Assembly (NCBI GenBank): GCA_040079935.1
Contig: JBEBJI010000001.1
Location: forward strand, 62,001 to 126,000
Direction: 5' to 3'
DNA: 64,000 nt
From: Methylotenera_A sp040079935
Lineage (GTDB): Bacteria > Pseudomonadota > Gammaproteobacteria > Burkholderiales > Methylophilaceae
The stretch's first letter is position 1; every line of letters starts with the position of its first letter. A model generated the notes under the pieces. It made no database searches and was not told the DNA's origin. It saw only the letters and a list, made by a program, of their open reading frames with translations. This document shows positions 34,199 to 43,098 of the stretch, piece by piece. The position numbers and the translations under genes are program-made.

Positions 34199-35215
34199 TT
34201 AGTTCTTAGATTGATCAACTAATTTGTTTTTAGCAATCCACGGCATCATTGCGCGTAATTGACCTCCAACTTGTTCAATTGGATGTGCAGCGTTTAAGCG
34301 ACGACGCGCGGTCATTTCTGGGTAGTTGGTTCGGCCTTCCAGAATGAATTGCTTTGCATAGCTGCCATTTTGAATGTTGGCTAAACACTCTTGCATGGCG
34401 TAGCGCGTTTCATCATTAATCACTTTTGGTCCAGTCACATATTCGCCGTATTCCGCGTTGTTGCTGATTGAATAGTTCATGTTGGCAATGCCGCCTTCGT
34501 ACATCAAATCAACAATCAATTTCAATTCGTGCAAACACTCAAAGTAGGCCATTTCTGGTGCATATCCAGCTTCTACCAAGGTCTCGAAACCCGCTTTTAC
34601 TAGCTCAACAGCGCCGCCGCATAACACGGCTTGTTCGCCAAATAAGTCGGTTTCTGTTTCTTCGCGGAAATCAGTTTCAATTACGCCGCCTTTAGTGCCG
34701 CCGTTGGCTGCAGCGTATGAAAGCGCTAAATCTTTAGCTTTGCCAGATTTATCTTGATACACTGCGATTAAGCTTGGTACTCCGCCGCCTTTTAAAAATT
34801 CTGAACGTACGGTGTGGCCTGGGCCTTTTGGTGCAATCATAATTACATCCAAATCTGCGCGCGGTGTAATTTGGTTGTAGTGAATGTTAAAGCCGTGTGC
34901 AAAAGCTAAAGTTGCGCCTTGCTTCAAGTTGCTCGCTACTTCAGCATCAAAAATTTGTGCCATCGTTTCGTCGGGGATTAACAACATGATTACATCCGCG
35001 CCTTTTACCGCATCGGCGATATCTTGCACATTGTGACCAGCACCAACAGCTTTAGCCCATGAGCTACCGCCTTTACGCAAACCAATGGTGACGTTCACGC
35101 CGCTATCTTTAAGGTTGGCTGCATGCGCGTGACCTTGTGAGCCATAACCAACGATGGTTACTTTTTTGGCTTTGATTAAGTTAAGGTCTGCGTCTTTGTC
35201 GTAATAAACTTTCAT
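34199..35215 (-). CDS. ilvC: ketol-acid reductoisomerase
   Basis: Class I KARI: converts acetolactate/acetohydroxybutyrate to the dihydroxy acids for valine and isoleucine, with NADPH and Mg. N-terminal Rossmann motif GYGSQGHAHAANLKDSG; MIAPKGPGHTVRSEF; C-terminal knotted domain with metal residues in ETDLFGEQAVLCGG and YEGGIANMNYSISNNAEYG. Length is 338 aa. Last gene of ilvB-ilvH-ilvC. Confidence 0.97.
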   Translation of the reverse strand: MKVYYDKDADLNLIKAKKVTIVGYGSQGHAHAANLKDSGVNVTIGLRKGGSSWAKAVGAGHNVQDIADAVKGADVIMLLIPDETMAQIFDAEVASNLKQGATLAFAHGFNIHYNQITPRADLDVIMIAPKGPGHTVRSEFLKGGGVPSLIAVYQDKSGKAKDLALSYAAANGGTKGGVIETDFREETETDLFGEQAVLCGGAVELVKAGFETLVEAGYAPEMAYFECLHELKLIVDLMYEGGIANMNYSISNNAEYGEYVTGPKVINDETRYAMQECLANIQNGSYAKQFILEGRTNYPEMTARRRLNAAHPIEQVGGQLRAMMPWIAKNKLVDQSKN

Positions 35216-35259
35216 TTCTTTTCCTTTAGTCTTTGATCTGTTATTTAGTGCTTGATTAA

Positions 35260-35751
35260 TTAAATCTTTAAAATTCTGTCGCCGCGACCAATGCCAGAAG
35301 CACCTGTTCGCACGGTTTCTAAAATTGCGGTTTTGTCTAAGCTTTCGATAAAAGCGTCTAATTTAGTGCCAGAGCCGGTAAGCTCTATGGTAAAACTGCC
35401 ATCTGCCACGTCGATAATACGGCCGCGGAAAATGTCGCACATGCGTTTCATTTCTTCTCGATAAGCAGTTGTCGCTTTGACTTTCACCAACATCAGCTCG
35501 CGCTCGATGTATTTGCCATCGTTTAAATCTAGCACTTTTATAACATCTACCAATTTATTAAGCTGCTTGATAATTTGCTCAATCACTTCATCTGAGCCGC
35601 TGGTGACGATGGTCATGCGCGACATGGTGACATCTTCAGTGGCCGCCACGGTGAGCGATTCGATATTATAACCGCGTGCCGAGAACAAGCCTGCCACGCG
35701 TGATAATGCGCCAGCTTCGTTTTCGATGAGGACTGAAATAATATGTTTCAT
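35260..35751 (-). CDS. ilvH: acetolactate synthase small (regulatory) subunit
   Basis: ACT-domain subunit giving valine feedback control. The ACT domain (about 1-75) opens MKHIISVLIENEAGALSRV, with the ligand loop GLFSARGYNIESLTV; the C-terminal domain (80-163) has the RGRIIDVADGSFTIELTG block. Length is 163 aa. Start overlaps the ilvB stop by one base, so subunits are translationally coupled. Confidence 0.96.
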   Translation of the reverse strand: MKHIISVLIENEAGALSRVAGLFSARGYNIESLTVAATEDVTMSRMTIVTSGSDEVIEQIIKQLNKLVDVIKVLDLNDGKYIERELMLVKVKATTAYREEMKRMCDIFRGRIIDVADGSFTIELTGSGTKLDAFIESLDKTAILETVRTGASGIGRGDRILKI

Positions 35752-37553
35752 TATTTCTGCCCCTTCTTCTCGTCGCCTAAAATCATCTCAGATATTCCAC
35801 GCCCATTTTCAACCATAGGGAACACATTTTCTGATTGTTCAGTAATAAAGTCCATGAATACAAATTTATCTTTTTTCGCAAACGCATCTTTCAGCGCACC
35901 TTCAACATCGCCTGGTTTGGTAATTTGCATTCCCACGTGGCCGTAAGATTCTGCTAGCTTTACAAAATCTGGCAAGCTATCCATGTAGGATTCTGAGTAC
36001 CTATTTTCGTAGAAAAATTCTTGCCATTGGCGCACCATGCCCAAGTAGCGATTGTTGAGTAAAATCACTTTAATCGGCAATCCATATTGCGCGCAGGTCG
36101 ATAGCTCCTGAATATTCATCTGGATGCTGCCTTCGCCCGTCACACAAGCCACTTGCGCATTTTTATCCGCAAACTGGCAACCCATAGCGTATGGCAACCC
36201 CACGCCCATGGTGCCCAAGCCCCCAGAATTAATCCAGCGGCGCGGTTTATCAAACTTGTAATATTGCGCCGCCCACATTTGATGCTGACCCACGTCCGAC
36301 GTCACGTAAGCATCACCTTTGGTGACTTCCCATAGTTTTTCAATGACGTATTGCGGCTTGATGACGGTATCTGACATTTCATAACGACCGCCATGCACTT
36401 TGCGCCATTCGTTGATTTGCGTCCACCAATCGCTAATATCATTTTTAGTATTTTCGGTCTTTAGAACTTCATTCATTTCGGCCAATACCGATTGCACATG
36501 ACCTACAATCGGCACATCAACTTTCACTCGTTTCGAGATGGAGGATGGATCAACATCGATATGAATAATAGTGCGTTTTTGACTTAAAAAATGCTTAGGG
36601 TTACCAATTACTCGGTCGTCAAAACGCGCACCTACCGCAATCAATACATCGCAGTTTTGCATCGCCATATTGGCTTCGTAAGTGCCGTGCATGCCAAGCA
36701 TGCCAACGAATTGCTTATCAGTAGCAGGGTAGCCGCCTAAGCCCATCAGCGTGTTGGTCACGGGATAATTTAAAGTTTTGGCAAGCTTCACCAATTCGTT
36801 CGCGCCATCGCCCAACACCAAGCCACCGCCGGTGTAAATCATCGGGCGCTTGGCTTCCAGCAATAATTTAATAGCTTTTTTAATTTGCCCGCTGTGACCT
36901 TTAAGCACAGGGTTGTACGAACGCATTTCAACCGTTTCAGGATAATGAAAACTGGTTTTGTGTGCAGTAATATCTTTTGGAATATCCACAACAACTGGGC
37001 CTGGTCGGCCAGTTCTAGCAATATAAAACGCCTTTTTAATGGTTTCGGCAATGTCCTTGACATCTTTTACCAAAAAGTTGTGTTTTACGCACGGGCGGGT
37101 AATGCCTACCATGTCTACTTCTTGAAAAGCATCTAAACCAATCGCCGGAACGGGCACTTGGCCGCTGATGACCACTAGTGGAATCGAATCCATATACGCT
37201 GTGGCAATGCCAGTGACCGCATTTGTCGCGCCAGGACCGCTGGTGACTAGTGCTACGCCAACTTCGCCAGTCGCACGCGAAAATGCATCTGCCGCGTGTA
37301 CAGCCGCTTGTTCGTGACGCACGAGAATATGCTTAAAGCCGTTTTGTTTAAAAATTTCGTCGTAAATGTGCAGCACCGCGCCACCGGGATAGCCAAACAC
37401 AAATTTGACTTTTTCGGCGTTTAAGCAACGAATCACAATTTCGGCGCCACTGATGTCATGACTTGCGGATTTTTTGTGAGAATCGCTTGAGCTCTCAGAT
37501 TGCGTTTGCGCGCTAACGGGGTTAACCTTCGCGTTTTTTGCGGGTGATGCCAT
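35751..37553 (-). CDS. ilvB: acetolactate synthase large subunit
   Basis: Thiamine-diphosphate enzyme for the first common step of branched-chain amino acids. FGYPGGAVLHIYDEIF and RHEQAAVHAADAFSR (catalytic Glu) are N-terminal; TPP motif GEGSIQMNIQELSTCAQYG...LLNNRYLGMVRQWQ at the C-terminus. A Ser/Lys-rich N-terminal extension of about 30 residues precedes the core, a known variation in betaproteobacteria. Length is 600 aa. First gene of ilvBHC. Confidence 0.96.
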   Translation of the reverse strand: MASPAKNAKVNPVSAQTQSESSSDSHKKSASHDISGAEIVIRCLNAEKVKFVFGYPGGAVLHIYDEIFKQNGFKHILVRHEQAAVHAADAFSRATGEVGVALVTSGPGATNAVTGIATAYMDSIPLVVISGQVPVPAIGLDAFQEVDMVGITRPCVKHNFLVKDVKDIAETIKKAFYIARTGRPGPVVVDIPKDITAHKTSFHYPETVEMRSYNPVLKGHSGQIKKAIKLLLEAKRPMIYTGGGLVLGDGANELVKLAKTLNYPVTNTLMGLGGYPATDKQFVGMLGMHGTYEANMAMQNCDVLIAVGARFDDRVIGNPKHFLSQKRTIIHIDVDPSSISKRVKVDVPIVGHVQSVLAEMNEVLKTENTKNDISDWWTQINEWRKVHGGRYEMSDTVIKPQYVIEKLWEVTKGDAYVTSDVGQHQMWAAQYYKFDKPRRWINSGGLGTMGVGLPYAMGCQFADKNAQVACVTGEGSIQMNIQELSTCAQYGLPIKVILLNNRYLGMVRQWQEFFYENRYSESYMDSLPDFVKLAESYGHVGMQITKPGDVEGALKDAFAKKDKFVFMDFITEQSENVFPMVENGRGISEMILGDEKKGQK

Positions 37554-37591
37554 AAAACCTTGAATTAAATGATTAAATTATCGAACCCTGA

Positions 37592-37620
37592 ACATTAACG
37601 GTTTAGCGGCATTTGGTCAA
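37592..37620 (-). promoter_or_regulatory. probable promoter of ilvBHC
   Basis: Reverse strand: TTGACC, 17-bp spacer, TAATGT, about 40 bp before the ilvB start. No attenuator-type leader peptide rich in Val/Leu/Ile codons fits between it and the gene. Confidence 0.55.
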
Positions 37621-37655
37621 GTTTATGGGGTATAAAAACATTACAAATAAACGAC

Positions 37656-37684
37656 TTGACTTATTAAATAAGAATCATTATCAT
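37656..37684 (+). promoter_or_regulatory. promoter of the hemP-tonB iron operon
   Basis: TTGACT (37656-37661), 17-bp spacer, TATCAT (37679-37684). The -10 region lies within the Fur-box-like sequence, the usual arrangement for iron-repressed genes. Confidence 0.7.
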
Positions 37685-37685
37685 T
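37667..37685 (+). promoter_or_regulatory. Fur box
   Basis: AATAAGAATCATTATCATT, a good match to the 19-bp Fur consensus of repeated NATNAT hexamers, overlapping the -10 element. Confidence 0.78.
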
Positions 37686-37835
37686 TGTATTTGAATATTG
37701 AAAAGACTGCAATGATGGCCTTATAAAGAATTTGAGTTGTATTTTATTTCTAATGTGGTCGGCCATTATTTTGAGTTTTAGTTTTAAGTATAAAAAGATG
37801 ACATATTTAACTTAGATTAAGTAAAGGTGATTAGC

Positions 37836-38009
37836 ATGGCCATTGTGATAGAAGGTGAGTTGCTGAAAGACAGCGAGAAAATCCCGCGCACAAAAAAACT
37901 ATGTAGCAGCAAACTGTTAGAAAACAAAAAAGAGGTGAGGATTGAGCACCAAAATGAAATTTATGTCTTGCGCATCACTAAGCAAAATAAATTGATTTTA
38001 ACCAAGTAA
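37836..38009 (+). CDS. hemP: hemin uptake protein HemP
   Basis: 57-aa HemP/HmuP family protein: C-terminal signature VRIEHQNEIYVLRITKQNKL ending in the typical ILTK. In some betaproteobacteria the homologue activates haem receptor genes. I chose ATG 37836 with AAAGG upstream rather than GTG 37827. tonB starts immediately after its stop. First gene of the Fur-regulated operon; the receptor downstream is of siderophore type, so the role here may be general iron sensing. Confidence 0.85.
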   Translation: MAIVIEGELLKDSEKIPRTKKLCSSKLLENKKEVRIEHQNEIYVLRITKQNKLILTK

Positions 38010-38789
38010 ATGACCATGCAAGCCCAATTGCTAAAACAGCCAAATGCGCCAACAAATAACGTTTACAGCCTTGTGCCTAAGCAAAAAAAGTCTGTGCAAA
38101 TTGCAAGACCAATTCAAGCGCAGAGTCATTATTTGGAATCTACAGCAGGTTTATTGTTCGTTATTTTGGCGCACGCTAGTGTCATTTATTGGCTATTGCA
38201 ACAATCAACGACACCAGTGATTCAGGCAAATCAGGCCAAGCCAATGATGGTGAGTTTGATTGCGCTACCTGCGCCTACGCCAGAATCGGCGCCGATTATT
38301 GAGCCGCCAAAACCGATTGCCGAGCCTAAGCCTAAAAAAATGGTAGAAAAAATTAAGCCAATTGAAACGCCAACAGAAAGATTGGTTGAAGTTAGCATGG
38401 AGTCAAATAAAGAACAAGAAATAACTGCCCTGCAGGCCTTGCCAGTGCTAGAGAGCAAGCAAGCACCTGCGCCACAAATGGCTGAGCCAATAATAGAAGA
38501 TGTGATCGAGCCGCCGCGCTTTGGTGTTTCGTATTTGAATAATCCTGCGCCAGATTATCCAGCCATGTCGCGCCGTGCGGGCGAGGAAGGGCGCGTAGTG
38601 ATGAAGGTGTTGGTGTCGACAGAAGGTTTGGCAGATGAAGTGCAAATAGAAAAATCCAGCGGTTCAGAACGTCTTGATGATGCGGCGATGAATGCAGTAA
38701 AAAAATGGCGATTTATTCCCGCCAAAAAGAATAATCAGCCGCTAAGCGCTTATGTGCTGGTGCCGATGAAGTTTTCACTAGACAGCTGA
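38010..38789 (+). CDS. tonB: energy transducer TonB
   Basis: Links the ExbB-ExbD proton motor to outer-membrane receptors. One N-terminal membrane segment (about 48-68, AGLLFVILAHASVIYWLL), a Pro/Glu/Lys-rich periplasmic spacer (about 85-165) and a C-terminal TonB domain with NPAPDYPAMSRRAGEEGRVV and the KSSGSERLDDAAMNAVKKW block. Length is 259 aa. Contains a weak palindrome trace in TALQALPVLES. Confidence 0.93.
   Translation: MTMQAQLLKQPNAPTNNVYSLVPKQKKSVQIARPIQAQSHYLESTAGLLFVILAHASVIYWLLQQSTTPVIQANQAKPMMVSLIALPAPTPESAPIIEPPKPIAEPKPKKMVEKIKPIETPTERLVEVSMESNKEQEITALQALPVLESKQAPAPQMAEPIIEDVIEPPRFGVSYLNNPAPDYPAMSRRAGEEGRVVMKVLVSTEGLADEVQIEKSSGSERLDDAAMNAVKKWRFIPAKKNNQPLSAYVLVPMKFSLDS
38426..38462 (+). 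repeat. possible remnant of the palindromic element inside tonB
   Basis: TGCCCTGCAGGCC equals the left arm with one mismatch and is in the common A-L-Q-A frame; the loop and right arm (AGAGAGCA) are poor. Low confidence. Confidence 0.35.
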
Positions 38790-38831
38790 TTTGGCTAGCT
38801 AATTTTGGCAAGTTAATTGATAAGGACAAAT

Positions 38832-39578
38832 ATGCAGCAAGTATCACAGTTAAATGGTTTGGAATTTATTACGCAAGGCGGTGTTGTTACCATCGCGGTT
38901 GCGCTGATATTGCTCGCGATGTCGGTTGCGAGCTGGTATTTTATTGTGATGAAAACCATTCAAATCAGCAGAATTAACAAGCAAATCAAAAAAGATATTC
39001 ATATTTTTTGGGAGGTACCAACGCTGGAAACTGTGCAAAATAAACTGCAGCATGCCACGCCAGCCGCGCAATTAGCAATATCTGCATTGGACGCTAGCGT
39101 GCACTATAAAACCTATCAATCCGCAGCAGATGGCTGTAATTACGAAGAATTTATTGCGCGTAGCATGCGCCGTAGCTTGAGTTTGCAACAAGCGCAGTTG
39201 GAATCTGGCCTGTCTGTGTTGGCATCTGTCGGCAGCGTTTCGCCGTTTGTGGGTTTATTCGGCACGGTGTGGGGCATTTATCACGCGTTGGCTAGCATTA
39301 GCGCTAGCGGTCAAGCAACGTTGGACAAAGTAGCAGGCCCAGTGGGCGAAGCGCTGATTATGACGGCGATTGGTTTGGCGGTAGCGATTCCAGCGGTGTT
39401 GGCCTACAACGCATTTTTAAAATCCAACCGCAATATGATGGCTAAGCTGGAAAACTTTGCGCAAGATTTACATACGCTACTGACAACTGGTGCGCCGCTA
39501 TTAATGGCTAAAGATCAAGTGGCGACTGCCTTGTCTGCAGCTAACACCGTTCAGGGAGCACCTTTATATGCTAGGTAA
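38832..39578 (+). CDS. exbB: biopolymer transport protein ExbB
   Basis: MotA/TolQ/ExbB proton channel protein of the TonB motor. Three membrane helices: about 15-38, and two in the C-terminal part around the family motif SVGSVSPFVGLFGTVWGIYH and VGEALIMTAIGLAVAIPAVLAYN. The start ATG 38832 has AAGGA upstream; an in-frame TTG lies 15 bp earlier. Overlaps exbD by 11 bp. Confidence 0.94.
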   Translation: MQQVSQLNGLEFITQGGVVTIAVALILLAMSVASWYFIVMKTIQISRINKQIKKDIHIFWEVPTLETVQNKLQHATPAAQLAISALDASVHYKTYQSAADGCNYEEFIARSMRRSLSLQQAQLESGLSVLASVGSVSPFVGLFGTVWGIYHALASISASGQATLDKVAGPVGEALIMTAIGLAVAIPAVLAYNAFLKSNRNMMAKLENFAQDLHTLLTTGAPLLMAKDQVATALSAANTVQGAPLYAR

Positions 39579-39993
39579 TGGCGGATTATTTAGTCAGGAT
39601 AGCGCACAACACAACCAAAGCATGTCCGAGATTAACACCACGCCTCTGGTGGATGTGATGTTGGTGCTGCTGGTGACTTTTATCATCACCGCGCCATTGC
39701 TCACACACGCGGTGAAAATCGATTTACCGCAAGCCACTAGTCAGCTGTTGCCAGAAGAACCAAAAGTCGTTTCAATTGCCATTGATGGCGCAGGCAAGCT
39801 TTATTGGAATGACGAAGTGATAGAAAAGTCCGCCCTGCAAGCCAATCTGGAAGCGGCTTCCAGAGCATCTCCACAGCCTGAATTGCAAATCCGCGCAGAT
39901 AAAGAAACACGTTATCAGCTATTGGCAGAAATTATGGCCGACGCGCAAAACGCAGGCATTACCAAATTAGGCTTTTTAAGCGAGCCTAAATAG
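39568..39993 (+). CDS. exbD: biopolymer transport protein ExbD
   Basis: Second motor subunit: one membrane helix with the protonatable Asp in NTTPLVDVMLVLLVTFIIT, then a periplasmic domain ending ADKETRYQLLAEIMADAQNAG. Length is 141 aa. The segment ALQANLEAASRAS is encoded by a palindromic element copy, apparently without changing the normal length of the protein. Confidence 0.94.
   Translation: MLGNGGLFSQDSAQHNQSMSEINTTPLVDVMLVLLVTFIITAPLLTHAVKIDLPQATSQLLPEEPKVVSIAIDGAGKLYWNDEVIEKSALQANLEAASRASPQPELQIRADKETRYQLLAEIMADAQNAGITKLGFLSEPK
39831..39867 (+). repeat. 37-bp palindromic element, copy inside exbD
   Basis: About 30 of 37 positions match, both arms present (CGCCCTGCAAGCC and GGCTTCCAGAGCA), ungapped and in the common reading frame. 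Confidence 0.75.
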
Positions 39994-40070
39994 TTTCAAA
40001 TTCACAACATTAGCCAGCAAACGAGTAAGACTCCTGTAGCCAGCAATTTATAATTTTAAGGAGTTTTACT

Positions 40071-42320
40071 GTGCATAATTTTCATCAGAAATCAATTTAT
40101 TTAGCAGTCGCGTTAGCGCTACAAGCAGGCGTGGTGTTGGCGGAGGAGACAAAGCCAGCGCCTGCGCCAGAAACGCAAACTACCGAAGAGTTGGAAGAAG
40201 TCAACGTTAAGTCTAAAAAAGAAGCGCCAAAAGATGGCTATCAAGCCACTAAAACGCGCATCGGTAAAGCCTTGCAAGATCCGCACGATATTCCACAAGC
40301 AGTGACGACGGTAACCAATCAATTAATGCACGATCAACAAGTGGGCAGCCTGCGCGAGGCACTGCGTAATGTATCTGGCCTTACGTTTAACGCGGCAGAA
40401 GGTGGTCGCAGTGGTGATAATTTCATGCTTCGCGGATTTTATACATTTGGTGACACCTACTTGGACGGCATTCGCGACACCGCGCAATATAATCGTGAAA
40501 CATTTAATTTAGAGCAAGTTGATGTGCTGCGCGGCTCTGCCGCCATGCTGTTTGGCCGCGGCCAAGCGGGGGGTGTAATTAACCAAGTCACCAAAACGGC
40601 AAATGCCAACGATAACAGTGTGGTGGCTGGCAGCTTGGGTGAATATGGCTACGGGCAAGTTACAGGCGATTTTAATCACACGTTTGATGAAACCACAGCG
40701 GTGCGCTTAAACGTGATGCAAAGGCATGAAGAGAGCTATCGTGAAAATCCTGCCAACGGCGATAGCCCAGAGTTAGGTAGGAAAGGCATAGCGGGCAGCA
40801 TTGGTTTTGGAATTGGCACGGATAACGAGTTTTTCTTAAACCATGTGTATACACAAACGCGTGATGTGCCAGATTATGGCATTTCGTTTTTGAATAAACG
40901 GCCGATTGACACCACCGTTGCCACTGGCAAAATTGACGACGAGACTTTTTATGGCGGCGATAAAACGTTTGACGACAGCGATACTCGCACCACTACAGGT
41001 ATTTTTACGCATAAATTTAGCAAAGATACGCAATTGCGCACACAATTACGCAGTGCAAGTTATGAGCGCGCCTATTGGGCAAAAACACCTAACAGTGCGG
41101 CAATTCCAACGGCAACGCTGGGTGTGGGTGGTAACGCAACGCGAAAATCAGACTACGATACGCTGACTTTGCAATCAGATTTCAGCACGAAATTTAAGCT
41201 GGCCGATATGGAACATCAATTACTCGTGGGGTTTGAATATTTAGACGAGGATTCGTTTAGGCAAGCCTTGCGTAACTTGGGCACAGCTACTAATCCCTTA
41301 TATCGGCAAAGCCAGCTGGTGAATACGGCGGGTACGAATCGCGCTTTTAACGAGTTTGATAGCGTGAGTAAATCATATTATGTGCAAGATACGGTTGAAT
41401 TTATTCCAGATTGGAAATTAACGCTAGGCGCGCGCCGCGATCATTTAGATGCTGATTATTTAAGCTCAGTGGGCACAACTTTGGCTAATGCAAGTAGCGA
41501 GTTAAAGTTTAGCGAATCCAGCTATCGTGCGGGCCTTTCTTGGCAGCCAACGGATAGCGCGCATTATTATGTGAGTTATACCGATTCGTTTAGCCCAACG
41601 GCAGATTTATATCAGCTTTCACAAGTGGAACGTGAAGCAGAGCGCAGCGACACCTATGAAATTGGAGCAAAATGGTTGTTTTTGGACGGGGATTTAGCCT
41701 TTAGAACAGCGCTATATAGTGCGACCAAAGATTGGGAACGTAATACCGATTTAGAAGCGACCGCGGCTATTCTAACCAGAAAGCGCCGCACTAATGGCTT
41801 GGATCTTGAAGTGGCAGGCAAGGTGACCGATAAATGGGAAGTATTTGGAGGTGTCTCATTGATGGATGCTAAAATTTTGAAAGTGGCCACAAATAGCGAT
41901 GGTAATGATGTTGGAACAGCACCAGATGTGGGCGATAGCCGTTTTGAAGGTGAACGCCCGCGCAATACACCTAGTGCCACATTTAACCTATGGACAACGT
42001 ATAAATTACTAGGCAATTGGAAAGTGGGCGGCGGCATCGAGGCGAAAGGAGAGCGCTACGGATATAATCCACAACAGCAAGCTTCACAAACTTCAGTGGC
42101 GGGCGGTGTGTTTGAAAACGGTAGTTTTAAACCAAATACTTTGCCAGGCTATGCGCGCGTGGATGCTCTTGTGGCTTATGAGGCGCAGAGATGGGCGGTG
42201 CGCTTAAATGTGAAAAACTTGCTGGATAAAAAATATTATGATGCGCTTTATGACAACGGCGCGTTTTCTGTACCAGGCAATCGTCGTCAGGCGATTGTGA
42301 CGACGGAGTTTAAGTTTTAA
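40071..42320 (+). CDS. TonB-dependent siderophore receptor (Fiu/catecholate-like)
   Basis: Outer-membrane ferric-siderophore receptor, 749 aa. Signal peptide (IYLAVALALQAGVVLA), plug domain (about 60-180, with VTTVTNQLMHDQQVGSLREAL and the FEQVDVLRG-type block LEQVDVLRGSAAMLFGRG), then the 22-strand barrel ending in aromatic FKF. GTG start with AAGGAG upstream. The neighbour PiuC mirrors the E. coli fiu-ybiX pair, favouring catecholate siderophores. No haem-receptor FRAP/NPNL motif seen. Confidence 0.92.
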   Translation: MHNFHQKSIYLAVALALQAGVVLAEETKPAPAPETQTTEELEEVNVKSKKEAPKDGYQATKTRIGKALQDPHDIPQAVTTVTNQLMHDQQVGSLREALRNVSGLTFNAAEGGRSGDNFMLRGFYTFGDTYLDGIRDTAQYNRETFNLEQVDVLRGSAAMLFGRGQAGGVINQVTKTANANDNSVVAGSLGEYGYGQVTGDFNHTFDETTAVRLNVMQRHEESYRENPANGDSPELGRKGIAGSIGFGIGTDNEFFLNHVYTQTRDVPDYGISFLNKRPIDTTVATGKIDDETFYGGDKTFDDSDTRTTTGIFTHKFSKDTQLRTQLRSASYERAYWAKTPNSAAIPTATLGVGGNATRKSDYDTLTLQSDFSTKFKLADMEHQLLVGFEYLDEDSFRQALRNLGTATNPLYRQSQLVNTAGTNRAFNEFDSVSKSYYVQDTVEFIPDWKLTLGARRDHLDADYLSSVGTTLANASSELKFSESSYRAGLSWQPTDSAHYYVSYTDSFSPTADLYQLSQVEREAERSDTYEIGAKWLFLDGDLAFRTALYSATKDWERNTDLEATAAILTRKRRTNGLDLEVAGKVTDKWEVFGGVSLMDAKILKVATNSDGNDVGTAPDVGDSRFEGERPRNTPSATFNLWTTYKLLGNWKVGGGIEAKGERYGYNPQQQASQTSVAGGVFENGSFKPNTLPGYARVDALVAYEAQRWAVRLNVKNLLDKKYYDALYDNGAFSVPGNRRQAIVTTEFKF

Positions 42321-43000
42321 TGCTATTACGCGTACCACAAGTGTTAAATGCCGAAGAGCTAAAGCAGCTACAAGCCTTGTTGCAGGCGGCTGACTGGACC
42401 GATGGTAAAGTAACCGCGGGTACGCAATCAGCTAAGGTGAAGCGCAATATGCAGCTGCCAGAAACCAGTGAATTTGCTGAGCAAGCGCGGCAAATTGTTT
42501 TAAAAGCGCTCAGCCGAAACGCACTATTTTTCTCGGCAGCTTTGCCTAAAAAAATCTACCCGCCGCTATTTAATCAATACAAAATCGGCATGGATTTTGG
42601 CGCGCATATCGATAACGCGGTGCGCACGCACGCAATTTCTGGCCTCCACGTGCGCACCGATATTTCGTGCACGCTGTTTTTAGAAAACCCTGATGATTAT
42701 GACGGCGGCGAGCTAGTGGTGGAAGATACTTACGGCCAGCAAGCTGTGAAGCTGCCTGCGGGCGATATGGTGCTGTACCCAGGCACCAGTTTGCATCAAG
42801 TGCGCCCAGTCACACGTGGCGCGCGGCTGGCCTGCTTTTTTTGGGTGCAAAGTATGGTGCGCGATGACGCGCAACGTACGCTGTTATTTGATATGGATGC
42901 GGCAATTGCGACCTTGCGCGAACAAGTGGGCGACAACGCGGCGGTGATTCGACTGACGGGAAATTATCACAATTTAATTCGCATGTGGGCAGATAATTAA
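42320..43000 (+). CDS. piuC: PKHD-type Fe(II)/2-oxoglutarate hydroxylase PiuC (YbiX)
   Basis: Iron-regulated dioxygenase found next to siderophore receptors. Metal ligands are the HxD of GAHIDNAVRTH and the distal His of YPGTSLHQVRPVTRG; the Arg of GARLA binds 2-oxoglutarate. Length is 226 aa. Start overlaps the receptor stop by one base (TAATG). Last gene of the iron operon. Confidence 0.94.
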   Translation: MLLRVPQVLNAEELKQLQALLQAADWTDGKVTAGTQSAKVKRNMQLPETSEFAEQARQIVLKALSRNALFFSAALPKKIYPPLFNQYKIGMDFGAHIDNAVRTHAISGLHVRTDISCTLFLENPDDYDGGELVVEDTYGQQAVKLPAGDMVLYPGTSLHQVRPVTRGARLACFFWVQSMVRDDAQRTLLFDMDAAIATLREQVGDNAAVIRLTGNYHNLIRMWADN

Positions 43001-43010
43001 GTAAAGCATC

Positions 43011-43047
43011 TGCCCTGTAACCCTCATGGATATTGGATCACAGGGCA
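43011..43047 (-). repeat. 37-bp palindromic element after piuC
   Basis: Arms TGCCCTGTAACCC and GGATCACAGGGCA: changes in one arm are matched partly in the other (CTGT/ACAG), consistent with the hairpin being kept. Starts 11 bp after the piuC stop at a convergent junction. Confidence 0.88.
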
Positions 43048-43098
43048 TATTATTTTGTTTGTTATTGAGCTTAACTACTGAACAATTACTGAACTTAA

